From: Corynebacterium ciconiae DSM 44920
Lineage (GTDB): Bacteria > Actinomycetota > Actinomycetes > Mycobacteriales > Mycobacteriaceae
DNA: 64,000 nucleotides
Reading direction: 5' to 3'
Assembly: GCF_030440575.1 (NCBI RefSeq)
Contig: NZ_CP047189.1
Location: forward strand, 744,001 to 808,000
A program made the translations under genes and the position numbers. The notes under the pieces are model-generated. The model saw nothing but the letters and a program-made list of their open reading frames with translations, made no database searches and was not told the DNA's origin. Below, one piece after another: positions 43,237 through 53,068 of this stretch (positions are counted from its first letter, which is position 1; the number at the start of each line of letters is the position of its first letter).

Positions 43237-45378
43237 TTAGCTCAGCTCGAGATCCTCGGTGAAGTCGATGCTCTCGAGGCGGTCGCGGACGGTGGTCATG
43301 AAGCGGCCAGCGTCGGCGCCGTCGATGATCTGGTGATCATAGGAGAAGGGCAGGTAAGCCATCTGGCGGATAGCGATAGCGTCGTTGCCGTTCTCGCTCA
43401 CCACTACCGGGCGCTTGGTGATTGCGCCGGTGCCCACCATGGCCGCCTGCGGCGGGACCACGATCGGGGTATCGGAAAGTGCGCCTTCCGAGCCGATATT
43501 GGTGATAGTGAAGGTGCCGCCAGTGAGATCGGAGGGCTTGAGCTTGTTGTTGCGGGCGCGATCAGCCAAATCAACAATCGCCTTCGCCAGCTCCGGCAGG
43601 GACAGCTTCTCTGCCTCGTGAATCACGGGGGTGAGCAGGCCCTTCGGCGTATCGACGGCAATCGCCAGACCAACGCTCGGGTGGTAGGTGATCTCCTTAG
43701 TGTCAGCGTTATAAGAGGCGTTGACGTTCGGGTGAGAAACCAGTGCCTCAACAATGGCCTTCGCGAAGAAGGGCAGGTAGGTGAGGTTCACGCCATGAGC
43801 CTTGGAGAAGGCCGGCTTGGCCTCCTTGCGTAGCGCGGCGATGGTGGTCATGTCCACCTCATGCAGCTGGGTGAGCTGGGCGGAGATCTGCAGAGCCTCG
43901 AGGGTCTTCTTCGCAGTGATCTCGCGGATGCGGTTGACCTTCTGGGTGGTGCCACGCAGCTCAGCCTTTGCCGGATCCACCGACTTGGTGGACACGCGCG
44001 GAGTCTCTTCCTTGACTGGGGCCTTTTCCTCAGATTCCGCAGAGGATCCCTTGGCGGCAGCCAACACATCCTGCTTGCGGATGCGACCACCCACACCGGT
44101 GCCCTCGATGGCGGAGAGATCGATGCCGTGCTTATCAGCCAGCTTGCGCACGAGCGGGGTCACATACGGCAGGTTGTCGCCGGTGTTGACCTTCTCCTGC
44201 TTCTTCTCTTCCTTCTTCTCAGGCTTGGACTCGGACTTGGACTCAGCCTTCTCTTCCTTCTTCGGAGCAGGCTTGTCCTTCTTCTCTTCCTTGTCCTCGG
44301 CTGCTTCTTCAGCTGCCTCGTCGTCGGAATCCTCGGAGTCGTCGGAGTTGTCGGAGTCGTCGGAGTTGTCGGAGGTGCTGGCGTTTTCGTCGCCGATGCG
44401 GGCGATGACGTCACCGACGTCGACGGTGTCGTCTTCTTCGGCGAGGATTTCCAGCAGGGTGCCGGCGACGGGGGAGGGGACCTCGGTGTCGACCTTGTCG
44501 GTGGAGACTTCGAGGAGGGGTTCGTCGACGTCGACGGTGTCGCCGACGGACTTCAGCCAGGAGGTGATGGTGCCTTCGGTGACGGATTCGCCGAGTTCGG
44601 GCATGGCCACGTCGGTGGCTTCGGCGGAGGAGGACTTCTTCTCGGCCTTGGGCTTGTCCTTCTTCTCTTCCTTGTCCTCGGCTGCTTCTTCAGCTGCCTC
44701 GTCGTCGGAATCCTCGGAATCCTCGGAATCCTCGGAGTTGTCGGAGTTGTCGGAGGTGCTGGCGTTTTCGTCGCCGATGCGGGCGATGACGTCACCGACG
44801 TCGACGGTGTCGTCTTCTTCGGCGAGGATTTCCAGCAGGGTGCCGGCGACGGGGGAGGGGACCTCGGTGTCGACCTTGTCGGTGGAGACTTCGAGGAGGG
44901 GTTCGTCGACGTCGACGGTGTCGCCGACGGACTTCAGCCAGGAGGTGATGGTGCCTTCGGTGACGGATTCGCCGAGTTCGGGCATGGCCACGTCGGTGGC
45001 TTCGGCGGAGGAGGACTTCTTCTCGGCCTTGGGCTTGTCCTTCTTCTCTTCCTTGTCCTCTGCTGCTTCTTCAGCTGCCTCATCCTCGGAGTCGGCAGAA
45101 CCCTCAGAGTCAGAGCCAGAATCGCCCGAGGGCTCTTCACCCTCTTCGCCAATGATGCAGATAACGTCGCCAACGTCGACGGTGTCGTCCTCGTCAGCCT
45201 TGATCTCGAGCAGGACGCCGGCCTTGGGGGAAGGAACCTCGGTATCGACCTTATCGGTGGACACCTCGAGGAGCGGTTCGTCGACCTCGACCGTATCGCC
45301 CACGGACTTCAGCCACGTGGTGATGGTGCCTTCAGTAACTGACTCGCCCAACTCGGGCATCTCTACGGAGAACGCCAT
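43237..45378 (-). CDS. aceF: Dihydrolipoamide acyltransferase (E2) with three lipoyl domains
   Basis: A 713-residue E2. Three lipoyl domains start with [13 protein letters not shown] and carry the lipoylated Lys in [12 protein letters not shown]. They are joined by acidic/Lys linkers (Glu, Asp, Ser, then [23 protein letters not shown]). Next come an E1/E3-binding domain ([35 protein letters not shown]) and the catalytic domain ending [14 protein letters not shown] with the HxxxDG motif. In C. glutamicum this single E2 (also called sucB) serves both pyruvate and 2-oxoglutarate dehydrogenase. The start is ATG 45378 with GAGGAGA about 10 nt upstream. Domains 1-2 of the tandem repeat are nearly identical at the DNA level. 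Only one 381-bp unit separates them. Confidence 0.94.
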   Translation of the reverse strand: MAFSVEMPELGESVTEGTITTWLKSVGDTVEVDEPLLEVSTDKVDTEVPSPKAGVLLEIKADEDDTVDVGDVICIIGEEGEEPSGDSGSDSEGSADSEDEAAEEAAEDKEEKKDKPKAEKKSSSAEATDVAMPELGESVTEGTITSWLKSVGDTVDVDEPLLEVSTDKVDTEVPSPVAGTLLEILAEEDDTVDVGDVIARIGDENASTSDNSDNSEDSEDSEDSDDEAAEEAAEDKEEKKDKPKAEKKSSSAEATDVAMPELGESVTEGTITSWLKSVGDTVDVDEPLLEVSTDKVDTEVPSPVAGTLLEILAEEDDTVDVGDVIARIGDENASTSDNSDDSDNSDDSEDSDDEAAEEAAEDKEEKKDKPAPKKEEKAESKSESKPEKKEEKKQEKVNTGDNLPYVTPLVRKLADKHGIDLSAIEGTGVGGRIRKQDVLAAAKGSSAESEEKAPVKEETPRVSTKSVDPAKAELRGTTQKVNRIREITAKKTLEALQISAQLTQLHEVDMTTIAALRKEAKPAFSKAHGVNLTYLPFFAKAIVEALVSHPNVNASYNADTKEITYHPSVGLAIAVDTPKGLLTPVIHEAEKLSLPELAKAIVDLADRARNNKLKPSDLTGGTFTITNIGSEGALSDTPIVVPPQAAMVGTGAITKRPVVVSENGNDAIAIRQMAYLPFSYDHQIIDGADAGRFMTTVRDRLESIDFTEDLELS
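44272..45033 (-). repeat. Two near-identical 381-bp tandem repeats inside aceF
   Basis: The segment 44272-44652 repeats at 44653-45033 with a shift of 381 bp (127 codons). Differences are confined to the Asp/Ser linker, where TCG-GAG-type codons vary. Each unit encodes one linker plus one lipoyl domain. The most N-terminal lipoyl domain is clearly diverged at the DNA level. Confidence 0.85.
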
Positions 45379-45462
45379 TGTTTTTAAGTCTCCTCGCATG
45401 AAAGTAGCGTGTGAAAAATCGTCAAACGGTAACAACAAAGAGAGTACCGCTTTTAACGGTCC

Positions 45463-45468
45463 ATTGTA
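45463..45468 (-). promoter_or_regulatory. Candidate -10 element of aceF (TACAAT)
   Basis: TACAAT on the minus strand, about 85 nt before the aceF start. The region 45379-45714 otherwise holds only the leader of aceF and the promoter of the next gene. Confidence 0.4.
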
Positions 45469-45714
45469 GGCGGTTGCTCCCCGCATCCTATGCATAGCGT
45501 GCCCTCATCGCTGGTGCCGCTTCGCCACGGAGGAATCTTTCACCCCGAGCGCTGCCCGAGCACTGCTCGAGCGCTGCCCGTGCACCCTCGTGGGCTGGCG
45601 AGAAACCCCGCTTCGTGCCATCGGCACCACCTCTGTACCACCGCTGCACCCAGCAGCGCTCGGCCCGCGCACGCCGGAGTCGTGGGGCGAGGGCGGATTG
45701 TAGAATGGTGTGTC

Positions 45715-46131
45715 ATGTTCAATCTCTTCAATCGCGGCCGATCGAAAAAGGGGCTGAAGGCTCCCCGCAGCGCCACCGGGTCTATCCGAGACGCCGATCT
45801 TGCCGAGCTGCGCGAGTGGATGCGTGGCCGCGGTTTCGTCGAGGGCTTTGTGGAGCCTGAAACGTTGGTGAATGAGATGAGTGTGGTGTTGGTGGATGAG
45901 CATGGGGAGTTCATCCGCCGCCGCATCGGCGGGCCCAAGGGGATTAATGACACCGCCTCTGCGCTGGGAATCGGGTTGTTCGATGTGGAGGAGACCGGTT
46001 ATCCGCAGCGGATGCGTGAACGCATCGAACGTGATCGGATCCTGCGCAAGCGGCAGGAGCAGCGGCAGCGGCGTGAAGAATGGGAGAAGAGGCACCCAGA
46101 TCAGGCGGGTGGCGTCGACAAGCGCCCGTAG
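45715..46131 (+). CDS. Conserved hypothetical protein
   Basis: A 138-residue basic protein I do not recognise beyond its place: a similar gene stands between aceF and pepA in other corynebacteria. It starts MFNLFNRGRSKKGLKAP, has a central folded part (LAELREWMRGRGFVEGFVEPETLVNEMSVVLVDEHGEFIRRRIGGPKG) and ends in a Arg/Glu/Lys-rich helix (RMRERIERDRILRKRQEQRQRREEWEKRH). A TAGAAT -10-like box ends 8 nt before ATG 45715, suggesting a leaderless transcript. Upstream in-frame codons have no coding character. A one-base variant of the dispersed 12-mer lies near its end. Confidence 0.75.
   Translation: MFNLFNRGRSKKGLKAPRSATGSIRDADLAELREWMRGRGFVEGFVEPETLVNEMSVVLVDEHGEFIRRRIGGPKGINDTASALGIGLFDVEETGYPQRMRERIERDRILRKRQEQRQRREEWEKRHPDQAGGVDKRP
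46112..46123 (+). repeat. Variant of the dispersed 12-mer (GCGTCGACAAGC)
   Basis: One mismatch from the consensus, with the same GGGTG flank, near the 3' end of the hypothetical gene. Confidence 0.5.
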
Positions 46132-46152
46132 CCCTTCCGCGCCCTGACACAC

Positions 46153-46180
46153 ATAATCCCAGCCACGATAGCGGCTGGGA
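46153..46180. terminator. Bidirectional hairpin between the hypothetical gene and pepA
   Basis: AATCCCAGCC pairs with GGCTGGGATT around an 8-nt loop; both genes are convergent on it. Confidence 0.8.
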
Positions 46181-46201
46181 TTGCGTGCTCTCTGGCGGGG
46201 A

Positions 46202-47683
46202 TTAGCCGTTAATAGAGATGTCGCGGAGCAGGTCCACCAGGGTGCGCACCGGAACGCCGGTGGCGCGCTTGGGGGTGTAGCCGTAGACCGCGGAGGTGTT
46301 GTAGGCAGGGCCGGCGATGTCGATGTGGGCCCACGGGATGCCCTCGCCGACGAAACGGCTGAGGAAGTATCCAGCCTGCATCATGCCGGCGGAGCGGCTG
46401 GTGCCAGTGTGGCGCAGATCCGCAGAGGGCGAGGAGAACTGCTCGGCGATCTCCTCCGGGATGGGCATGGCCCACGCCGGCTCACCTGCGTCACGACCAG
46501 TGGCGGCGATGCGCTCACGCAGAGTGTCATCGCCCATCACGCCCGAGGTGCGATCGCCCAAGGCCACCACCTGCGCGCCGGTGAGGGTGGCGCTGTCGAT
46601 CAGGTAGTCCGGGTTGTCCTCGCTGGCGCGGACCAGAGCGTCCGCCAGGATGAGACGGCCCTCGGCGTCGGTGTTCTGGATCTCGGAGGTGGTTCCGCCA
46701 TAGTGGGTGATCACATCACCTGGGCGATAGGCCTTGCCGCCGGGCATGTTTTCCGCCATCGGGATGGTGGCGGTGATGCGTACCGGCAGTTCGAGGCGCG
46801 CTGCCGCAACGATCGTGGCGATCATGGCCGCGGAACCTCCCATATCGGAGATCATGTTCTCCATGTTGGTTCCCGGCTTGAGGGAGATACCACCAGTATC
46901 GAAGGTCACGCCCTTGCCCACCAAGCCGACGTGGGTGGAGGCCTTCTTCGGCTTCCACTCGAGCCGCAGCAGGCGAGGGGTGCGGGAGGAGCCCATCCCC
47001 ACGGCGAGGATGCCGCCGTAGCCGCGCTTGGCTAGCTTCTTCTCATCCAGCACGGTGGCCTGCAGCCCGATCTTGGCGGCTTCTTCGGCCACGAAGGAGG
47101 CATAGGACTCGGGGTAGAGGTGGGAGGAGGGGGTGTTCACAAGATCGCGGCACAGGGCCACGGACTCGGCCACGATCACGGCGGTGTCGAAGTCCTTCTT
47201 ATCCGCGCCGAGGAAGCTCACCGAGCGCGGACGGGTGCTTTCCCCTTCGGTGTGAAGGCCGCGGTAATCGTAGGCGCCGAGCGCGCAGCCTTCCACAGCA
47301 GCGGCGGTGTTGAGCTCAGAGAGGGTGGTGGCCACCACGGCGTGGTCGGGCAGGGAGCGAATCGCGGCCCCAGCGGCGCGACGAATCGTTTCCGCATCGG
47401 CTTCATCGGCGGGGCCGAGCCCCACAGCGGCGATGGCATCCACCTTCACCTTCTTCGGGGCGGGCACGGTGTGCACGGTGCCGGCCTTACCGGTGGCGCC
47501 CACGGCAGTCAGCGCGGAGCACAGCGAGCGGGCAGAGGCTTCGTCGAGCGGCCCCAACACGGGCAGCTCTAGCTCGCGCTCGCCTTCGTAGACGGGCACG
47601 AGCAGCACGGAGGTGTCTTTCTCCAGCTTCTTGGTTCGCTTCAATTCAGGCAGATAGCCGCGCGCGGGCAGGGTGTTCGCCAT
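46202..47683 (-). CDS. pepA: Leucyl aminopeptidase (M17)
   Basis: A 493-residue two-zinc cytosolic aminopeptidase. The family signature NTDAEGRLILADAL is intact, as are the metal-binding GKGVTFDTGGISLKPG and DMGGSAAMIATIVAAA. The N-terminal macro-like domain (about 1-170) is diverged as usual. It would trim peptides and release amino acids. ATG 47683 has GAAAGGATT about 7 nt upstream. It is divergent from ilvE. Confidence 0.95.
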   Translation of the reverse strand: MANTLPARGYLPELKRTKKLEKDTSVLLVPVYEGERELELPVLGPLDEASARSLCSALTAVGATGKAGTVHTVPAPKKVKVDAIAAVGLGPADEADAETIRRAAGAAIRSLPDHAVVATTLSELNTAAAVEGCALGAYDYRGLHTEGESTRPRSVSFLGADKKDFDTAVIVAESVALCRDLVNTPSSHLYPESYASFVAEEAAKIGLQATVLDEKKLAKRGYGGILAVGMGSSRTPRLLRLEWKPKKASTHVGLVGKGVTFDTGGISLKPGTNMENMISDMGGSAAMIATIVAAARLELPVRITATIPMAENMPGGKAYRPGDVITHYGGTTSEIQNTDAEGRLILADALVRASEDNPDYLIDSATLTGAQVVALGDRTSGVMGDDTLRERIAATGRDAGEPAWAMPIPEEIAEQFSSPSADLRHTGTSRSAGMMQAGYFLSRFVGEGIPWAHIDIAGPAYNTSAVYGYTPKRATGVPVRTLVDLLRDISING

Positions 47684-47716
47684 GTGGTTCGCAATCCTTT
47701 CTGTACAGCGGTTAAT

Positions 47717-47728
47717 GCTTATCGACGC
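47717..47728 (-). repeat. Dispersed 12-mer GCGTCGATAAGC, copy 10
   Basis: Exact copy in the divergent pepA / ilvE gap, 34 bp from the pepA start. Confidence 0.7.
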
Positions 47729-47872
47729 CTGCCTTAGCGGCAGTGTCGCGAGTGTCTTGTGAATAAGACTTCCACTAGCCTAGCGTGAGCTAGGTACAGC
47801 CGCTGTGAGCTTGTTGCCCGAAACCTAGGGTAATCAGGGCTCGGCGTTGAAGAGAGGGAGTAACTTAGGGCC

Positions 47873-48979
47873 ATGCAAGATTTAGAGTTCACTGTCCAAA
47901 AGAATGAGAACCCCACCCCCGCCGAGGAGATCGCCTCGATTCTGCAGGCCCCGGGGTTCGGTAAGCACTTCACCGATCACATGGTGACCATCGAGTGGTC
48001 TCAGGAGAAGGGATGGCATGACGCTCGTGTGCGCCCCTATGGTCCGCTGTCCTTCGATCCGGCCACGAATGTCTTTCATTATGGGCAGGCTATCTTCGAG
48101 GGGCTGAAAGCCTATCGCCACCAGGACGGCTCGATTGTCACCTTCCGTCCCTACGCCAATGCCGCTCGTTTCCAGAACTCCGCGGAGCGGCTGGCTATGC
48201 CCGCACTGCCCCAAGAGGTGTTTATCGAGTCCATCCGCCAGCTGGTGGACATCGACCGCGAGTGGGTTCCCGCCGCCGGCGGCGAGGAGTCGCTGTATCT
48301 GCGCCCCTTCATGATCTCCACCGAGGCCTCTTTGGGCGTGCACCCCGCCAATAGCTACACCTATGTCTTGATTGCCTCTCCCGCAGGTGCGTATTTCTCC
48401 CGCGGCATCACTCCGGTGTCCGTGTGGATCTGTGAGGACTTCGTGCGCGCCGCCCGTGGTGGCACCGGCGCTGCGAAGTGCGCCGGCAACTATGCCGCCT
48501 CCCTTTTGGCGCAGGCACAGGCCGAGGAGAAGGGCTGCGATCAGGTGGTGTGGTTGGACTCCACCGAATTGAACTACATCGAGGAAATGGGCGGGATGAA
48601 CCTGATGTTCGTCTACGGCGAGGGCGAGGATGTCACGGTCGTGACCCCCGCACTGTCTGGCTCGCTGTTGCCGGGCGTCACCCGCGATTCCTTGCTCCAG
48701 GTGGCTCGCGACATGGGCTACAAGGTGGAGGAGAAACTGGTGTCGAAGTCCGAATGGCGTGACGACGCCACCTCTGGCGCCATGACCGAAGCCCTCGCCT
48801 GCGGTACTGCGGCCGTGATCACCCCGGTGGGCGCGGTGAAATCGGCCCACGGCGATTTCGAGATCAGTGGCGGAAGCACCGGTGAGGTCACTATGAAGCT
48901 GCGTAATCACCTCACGGGCATCCAGCGTGGCACCGTGGCCGATACCCACGGCTGGCTCCACACCCTGATCGAGGCTTAA
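47873..48979 (+). CDS. ilvE: Branched-chain amino acid aminotransferase
   Basis: A 368-residue fold-IV PLP transaminase that makes Leu, Ile and Val from their 2-oxo acids. The landmarks are [49 protein letters not shown] (with the PLP Lys in [12 protein letters not shown]) and [17 protein letters not shown]. The length fits BCAT. It starts at ATG 47873 with GAGGGAG 12 nt upstream and ends in a hairpin. Confidence 0.96.
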   Translation: MQDLEFTVQKNENPTPAEEIASILQAPGFGKHFTDHMVTIEWSQEKGWHDARVRPYGPLSFDPATNVFHYGQAIFEGLKAYRHQDGSIVTFRPYANAARFQNSAERLAMPALPQEVFIESIRQLVDIDREWVPAAGGEESLYLRPFMISTEASLGVHPANSYTYVLIASPAGAYFSRGITPVSVWICEDFVRAARGGTGAAKCAGNYAASLLAQAQAEEKGCDQVVWLDSTELNYIEEMGGMNLMFVYGEGEDVTVVTPALSGSLLPGVTRDSLLQVARDMGYKVEEKLVSKSEWRDDATSGAMTEALACGTAAVITPVGAVKSAHGDFEISGGSTGEVTMKLRNHLTGIQRGTVADTHGWLHTLIEA

Positions 48980-49000
48980 CTCGCCACACACATAAAACAA

Positions 49001-49045
49001 CACCGGCGTTGTCTCCTTAACTTGAGTTAAGGGGCAGCGCCGGTG
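49001..49045. terminator. Bidirectional terminator between ilvE and the small gene
   Basis: CACCGGCG...CCTTAAC pairs with GTTAAGG...CGCCGGTG. On the minus strand it is followed by TTGTTTTATG, so it can end the small gene as well. Confidence 0.78.
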
Positions 49046-49088
49046 CTGTGTGTGCGTGAGATGTATCGCGTATGCGTAAAAGAGATAC

Positions 49089-49274
49089 TTAGAGAGCCGA
49101 GAGATCGAGGGTCAGATCGAGCAGATCGGTGGGACCGAAGTGAGCACCGGAGAAGTCCATGTTCTCCAGGTTCGGCAGGATTTCCGGGGCCGGGCAGCAG
49201 CTGCTGCCGCACTCGAGGTACAGATCCTTGATGGGGCCATCAACAATCTCATTGATACATAGAACGAAGGACAA
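49089..49274 (-). CDS. Small Cys-containing protein of unknown function
   Basis: A 61-residue protein (TTG start, read as Met): an N-terminal half FVLCINEIVDGPIKDLYLECGSSCCPAPE with four Cys, and a C-terminal acidic/hydrophobic half ending DLLDLTLDLSAL. The codons are those of highly expressed genes (AAC CTG GAG AAC ATG GAC TTC TCC GGT). An AGGGAG lies 7 nt before the TTG, and a terminator follows. There is no signal peptide. I do not know the family; a Cys-rich small metal- or disulfide-binding protein is one possibility, an exported peptide without a signal (like corynebacterial PorA/PorH) another, though its sequence does not match those porins. Confidence 0.65.
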   Translation of the reverse strand: MSFVLCINEIVDGPIKDLYLECGSSCCPAPEILPNLENMDFSGAHFGPTDLLDLTLDLSAL

Positions 49275-49527
49275 AGCGTGTCTCCCTCTTGCGTTGCCAC
49301 TTATGTGGCGTCCTGAACACTTGCAAAGAGGACATTAATTGCTGGCTCAGTAAGGGGCAATAATAGAAAACCGCAGCGTGTGGCCGGAAAATGAAGGTGA
49401 TATAGCCGCAGAAAATATATTCACAATTCCCGGCTTAAGGCTGATATTTTCTGCACAATGTAGACATGGCCGCGAACCGCTGTGGTGTCGCCGGTGGCGG
49501 TTACCCCCACTGGCTACCCCTTCGCTT
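49275..49527. other. Promoter region of the small Cys protein gene
   Basis: About 250 AT-richer bases before the minus-strand small gene and after the cobS stop. It contains several TATAAT-like hexamers (around 49340-49460); I cannot choose between them. No gene is seen. Confidence 0.4.
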
Positions 49528-50379
49528 TTAGGCGGCGAGGAGGGGCAGGCTCAGCGCGTAGGCCACCGCGGCGATAGCGGCGGTCATCTCGATGAGGGCG
49601 CCGGTGCAATCACCGTTGAGCCCTCCAAAGCGGCGGGCCATATGCCGCACCGTGGCTTCGGCACTCAGCCACACCACCAGCACGATCACGGCGCTTGCCA
49701 CGGCCATAGCGGGGGCGCCGAGGGCGCACCAGCTGCCGGTCGATACCGCGAGAAACCCGCCAGCCCACGCCGCGAGCCGCCACCTAGGCACTGTGGCGAT
49801 AATTAATGCGCCGAAACCCGTAGCGGAAAAGGGCCGTCTGGTCGGAGAGGAGCTGCGGCGACACACCACCATTGCCGCCCAGCGTGAAAGCACATAAACG
49901 CTGCACACCGCCAGTGCCAGTACAGCGGGGCGTCCTGCAGCTTCTGCTACACCTGCCAGGCCGGCGACTTGGCACAGCAGGGTAAGTACCACCGCCCCCG
50001 ATCCGAGCGCTCCGGTGTAGCGGTCGGCGAGGATCTCGCGGGCGCGCTCAGGCGGGGCATAGGAGCCGAGTGCGTCGCCGACATCCGCTAGACCATCAAG
50101 GTGCATGAGCCTGCTCGCCAGCTGCACGACCACTACTGCCAGCACCCCGGCCAGCACGGGCGAAGCCAACGACCCCAGCATGCTGACTAGGGCGGCGAGC
50201 CCACCGAATGCGCATCCCACGAGGGGAACGCACGTCATGGCCCTACGACCGGTGGTGGTGTCAAACACGCGCGCCCCGCGCAGAGGCACCACGCTGAGCC
50301 ACGAAAAGATGGTGGCTGGGCCTTCCCATAGGGGATGGCCGTGGCTGGCGTCTCCTGAGGGGCCTGCTTTACCCGACAC
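49528..50379 (-). CDS. cobS: Adenosylcobinamide-GDP ribazoletransferase (cobalamin synthase)
   Basis: A 283-residue integral membrane enzyme that joins adenosylcobinamide-GDP to alpha-ribazole (phosphate), the last assembly step of cobalamin. The metal-binding motif is [28 protein letters not shown], and [20 protein letters not shown] near the C-terminus is a family signature. About six hydrophobic segments are present. The start is set at GTG 50379, overlapping the cobT stop by 11 bp with GAGGG nearby; the longer frame overlaps cobT fully and is spurious. Confidence 0.9.
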   Translation of the reverse strand: MSGKAGPSGDASHGHPLWEGPATIFSWLSVVPLRGARVFDTTTGRRAMTCVPLVGCAFGGLAALVSMLGSLASPVLAGVLAVVVVQLASRLMHLDGLADVGDALGSYAPPERAREILADRYTGALGSGAVVLTLLCQVAGLAGVAEAAGRPAVLALAVCSVYVLSRWAAMVVCRRSSSPTRRPFSATGFGALIIATVPRWRLAAWAGGFLAVSTGSWCALGAPAMAVASAVIVLVVWLSAEATVRHMARRFGGLNGDCTGALIEMTAAIAAVAYALSLPLLAA

Positions 50380-51439
50380 TCTCGCCCTCTGACTTGGTGG
50401 ATACTCCCGCGGAGCTGAAGGTGGCCATATCGGCCATGATGTCCACCGCTGCTGTGACGATGGGCAAAGCGGCAGCAGCCCCCGAGCCTTCACCCAGACG
50501 CATTCCAAAGTCGAGGATCGGGGTGAGATCGAGTGCTTCGAGTGCGGCGCTATGGGCGGGTTCGACGGAACGGTGTCCCGCGATCCACCACTGGCGTGCT
50601 CCAGGGGCGAGGCGGTTGGCCCATAGCGCGGCGGCACTAACCACCACGCCGTCGAGGATCACGGGGGTGCGGCGCACAGCTGCCTGGGCTAAGAAGCCCG
50701 CCATGGCTGCGAGGTCGGGAGAACCAATGGTGCGCAACACGCTGACGGGCTCGCGGTTGAGGAGGCGAGCACGGAACATGGCGTCGCGCACCGCGGCCAC
50801 CTTGCGCTTCCAGCCCTCATCGTCGATACCTGTGCCACGGCCTACCACCACGACCGGCTCAAGCCGAGTTGCTAACCCAATGAGAGCCGCCGCGGGGGTG
50901 GTGTTACCGATGCCGAGATCGCCGGCGATGAGCAGATCCGCCCCACGGTCGCATTCTTCATCGGCGATGCGTCTGCCAATCTCGAGGGCGCGAACTACCT
51001 GTTCGTTGCTCATCGCATCCTCGCGGTCGATGGAACCGCAAGAGCGAGACACGCGCTCATCGCCCCACACATCATGATCCAAAGACACATCCACGAGGCG
51101 AACCTCGGCTCCGGCGGCACGGCCCAGCACATTGATTGCGGCGCCACCGTGGCGAATGTTCTCCGCCATCTGGATAGACACCTCGGAAGGATAGGCGGAG
51201 ACTCCGTGAGTGGCGATCCCGTGGTCGCCAGCGAAGACCACAATGGTGGGCCGGCTGATAGGGCGCGGTGGGCACTGGTTTTGGCAGGAGGCTATCCAGA
51301 TACCGATCTCCTCATAACGCCCCAGGGCGCCCACCGGTTTGGTGAGATCCGCCTGATGGGCGATCGCCGCCTGCCGAGCCTCGGTGCTAGGGGAATCTAC
51401 CTTGGCAAAAAGATCGGAGGCGGAGGGCTGGGACTCCAT
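50369..51439 (-). CDS. cobT: Nicotinate-nucleotide-dimethylbenzimidazole phosphoribosyltransferase
   Basis: A 356-residue enzyme that makes alpha-ribazole 5'-phosphate from DMB and NaMN. Signatures are [42 protein letters not shown] and, near the C-terminus, [20 protein letters not shown] with the catalytic Glu. ATG 51439 has AGGAG 7 nt upstream; the longer frame (to 51460) is less likely. It lies between cobU and cobS. Confidence 0.95.
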   Translation of the reverse strand: MESQPSASDLFAKVDSPSTEARQAAIAHQADLTKPVGALGRYEEIGIWIASCQNQCPPRPISRPTIVVFAGDHGIATHGVSAYPSEVSIQMAENIRHGGAAINVLGRAAGAEVRLVDVSLDHDVWGDERVSRSCGSIDREDAMSNEQVVRALEIGRRIADEECDRGADLLIAGDLGIGNTTPAAALIGLATRLEPVVVVGRGTGIDDEGWKRKVAAVRDAMFRARLLNREPVSVLRTIGSPDLAAMAGFLAQAAVRRTPVILDGVVVSAAALWANRLAPGARQWWIAGHRSVEPAHSAALEALDLTPILDFGMRLGEGSGAAAALPIVTAAVDIMADMATFSSAGVSTKSEGESVG

Positions 51440-51529
51440 GGGACAGCTCCTTTGCTGCACGGGAAACCACGGGCGGTTTCGTATGAGGGATCAGACCTTG
51501 ACCAGAATACGACTGCACCAATCAGAATT

Positions 51530-52057
51530 TCATGTTTTGATCTGCAGCGGCTGGCCGGCAATGACTAAGGTGACGCTGTCGAGCACCTCGGCGAGCTGTG
51601 CGTTGAGCCAACCGAGCTCGTCGCGAAACAGCCGGCCCGCTCGATGTTCGGGGATGATCCCCATGCCTACCTCGGGGCTTACGATTACCAGGGTGGTGGA
51701 GGAGTCAAGCGCGGAGACGGCGTCGATAAGCGCGGTGCAGCGGGGACGAATGCTGCCGCGCGGCTGATCCCAGGCGGCTGCGGAATCGAGTTCATGGGTG
51801 AGCCACGTTCCGAGGTCATCCACCAGCAGCACTGGGGCGGGTGGAGTGTGTAGCAGATCAATCAGATCGGAGGAATCATCGGTCTGCCAGCGGGGATCGC
51901 GGCGGCGCTGATGCTCGGCTATGCGGGCGGCGAAATCTGTATCCCCAGGCCAAGGCCTCGCGGTGGCCACGTACAGTACTTCGGGGCTATCCGCCAGTAA
52001 CGCCTCGGCATAGCCCGACTTGCCGCTGCGGGCGCCGCCCAGAATCAGATGATGCAT
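51530..52057 (-). CDS. cobU: Adenosylcobinamide kinase / adenosylcobinamide-phosphate guanylyltransferase
   Basis: A 175-residue bifunctional enzyme (CobU/CobP) that activates cobinamide to its GDP form. The P-loop is LGGARSGKSGYAEALL, the following strand VLYVATARPWPGDTDFAARIAEHQRRRDPRW holds the guanylylation His, and LLVDDLGTWLTHEL is the Walker B-like part. It is first of cobU-cobT-cobS; a 90-bp gap separates it from cobT. No cobalamin riboswitch is seen in front. Confidence 0.94.
   Translation of the reverse strand: MHHLILGGARSGKSGYAEALLADSPEVLYVATARPWPGDTDFAARIAEHQRRRDPRWQTDDSSDLIDLLHTPPAPVLLVDDLGTWLTHELDSAAAWDQPRGSIRPRCTALIDAVSALDSSTTLVIVSPEVGMGIIPEHRAGRLFRDELGWLNAQLAEVLDSVTLVIAGQPLQIKT
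51720..51731 (+). repeat. Dispersed 12-mer GCGTCGATAAGC, copy 11
   Basis: Exact copy in cobU, read as Leu-Ile-Asp-Ala. Confidence 0.7.
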
Positions 52058-52072
52058 CGGGCACCGACACGT

Positions 52073-52786
52073 TTAGCGCTCAACGTCGGCGCCGATCTCC
52101 ACGCGCGGGCGAGGGGAGCGCCAACGGCGGGGCTGGCCGGCACGGGAGAAGGCATAGAAACCAAGACCAAAACCAGGCTCGGTGGAGCCGGGGAACTTCA
52201 GCCGCGCTGCCTTGTTCACGCGGCGACCCATGATAATGCCCTCGATGAAGATGGCGAGCATGATGATCATCGCCACCACGGACGCAGCCATCGAGATCTG
52301 CGGCACGGCATTCGACACCAGCATGACAAACAGCAGGATGAGGGCCATCGGCATCATCATGTTCGTGATGAAGCGGCGGGCATCAACCCAGTCGCGGGCG
52401 AAGGCGCGCACCTCGCCCTTGTCGCGCTCGAGCAGATAACGCTCATCGCCACGGTCCATCGCCTCTTGGATGCGGCGTTGCTCCTCACGGCGTTGGCGTT
52501 TCTGCTTGGATTTGTACTCCTTGTACTCCTCCTTCGTCATCGACTCCTTGAACTTCTTACGCCGAGCCCGAGCCTCACTGCGGGTCTCGGGGGCGGTGAA
52601 GTGCTCACGTCGCACGCCGCGCTCGCGCTCCCGCTCATTGCGCTTAGGGGTGGGGCGGCCCTTCTTAGGGGTGTAGCCCCGCGGTAGCTCCTCCTGAGAG
52701 TCAGCGGGCTGTTCCACCTCGGCAGCCGTATCGGCTTGGGGAGTGGAAGTGGTCTCGTCCTGGTTCTTCTGCCACGGTAGTTTCAC
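52073..52786 (-). CDS. DUF3043 domain membrane protein
   Basis: A 237-residue actinobacterial protein. It begins VKLPWQKNQDE, has a Pro/Glu-rich then very basic region (PKKGRPTPKRNERERERGVRREHF; ARARRKKFKESMTKEEYKEYKSKQKRQRREEQRR), then two transmembrane helices (FITNMMMPMALILLFVMLVSNAV; SMAASVVAMIIMLAIFIEGIIMGRR). The function is unknown. I use GTG 52786 because family members start (M/V)KLPWQK; an in-frame ATG at 52826 would add 13 residues. It lies 15 bp before cobU and may be cotranscribed with the cob genes. Confidence 0.8.
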   Translation of the reverse strand: MKLPWQKNQDETTSTPQADTAAEVEQPADSQEELPRGYTPKKGRPTPKRNERERERGVRREHFTAPETRSEARARRKKFKESMTKEEYKEYKSKQKRQRREEQRRIQEAMDRGDERYLLERDKGEVRAFARDWVDARRFITNMMMPMALILLFVMLVSNAVPQISMAASVVAMIIMLAIFIEGIIMGRRVNKAARLKFPGSTEPGFGLGFYAFSRAGQPRRWRSPRPRVEIGADVER

Positions 52787-53068
52787 GCCTAATAGGCTAG
52801 TAAAAGATTCCCCAGAGATACTCATCGGCACGCGTGAAACCCCCGTGCGTAGGTGAGGGTGTAGGCGAGGGTTACTGCACGCATGAGTAACGCCTGAGGG
52901 AATAGCGGCACTCAGAGATGTGTTTACACTCAGTACAGGCACGCGGTAGCCTTGGTGCCACTGGCGTGGCGGCAGTCTCCGCTGGAGACGGAGCCGCACC
53001 ACGGTGGTGCCCGTTACAGGCCACTGCGTTGCGCATGACTCAATAACTATAAGGAGAATCCACTCACC

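Noticed and set aside
43861..45342. 493-codon Gly/Val/Leu-rich frame opposite aceF
   Set aside because: It is an antisense artefact of the lipoyl-domain repeats and acidic linkers.
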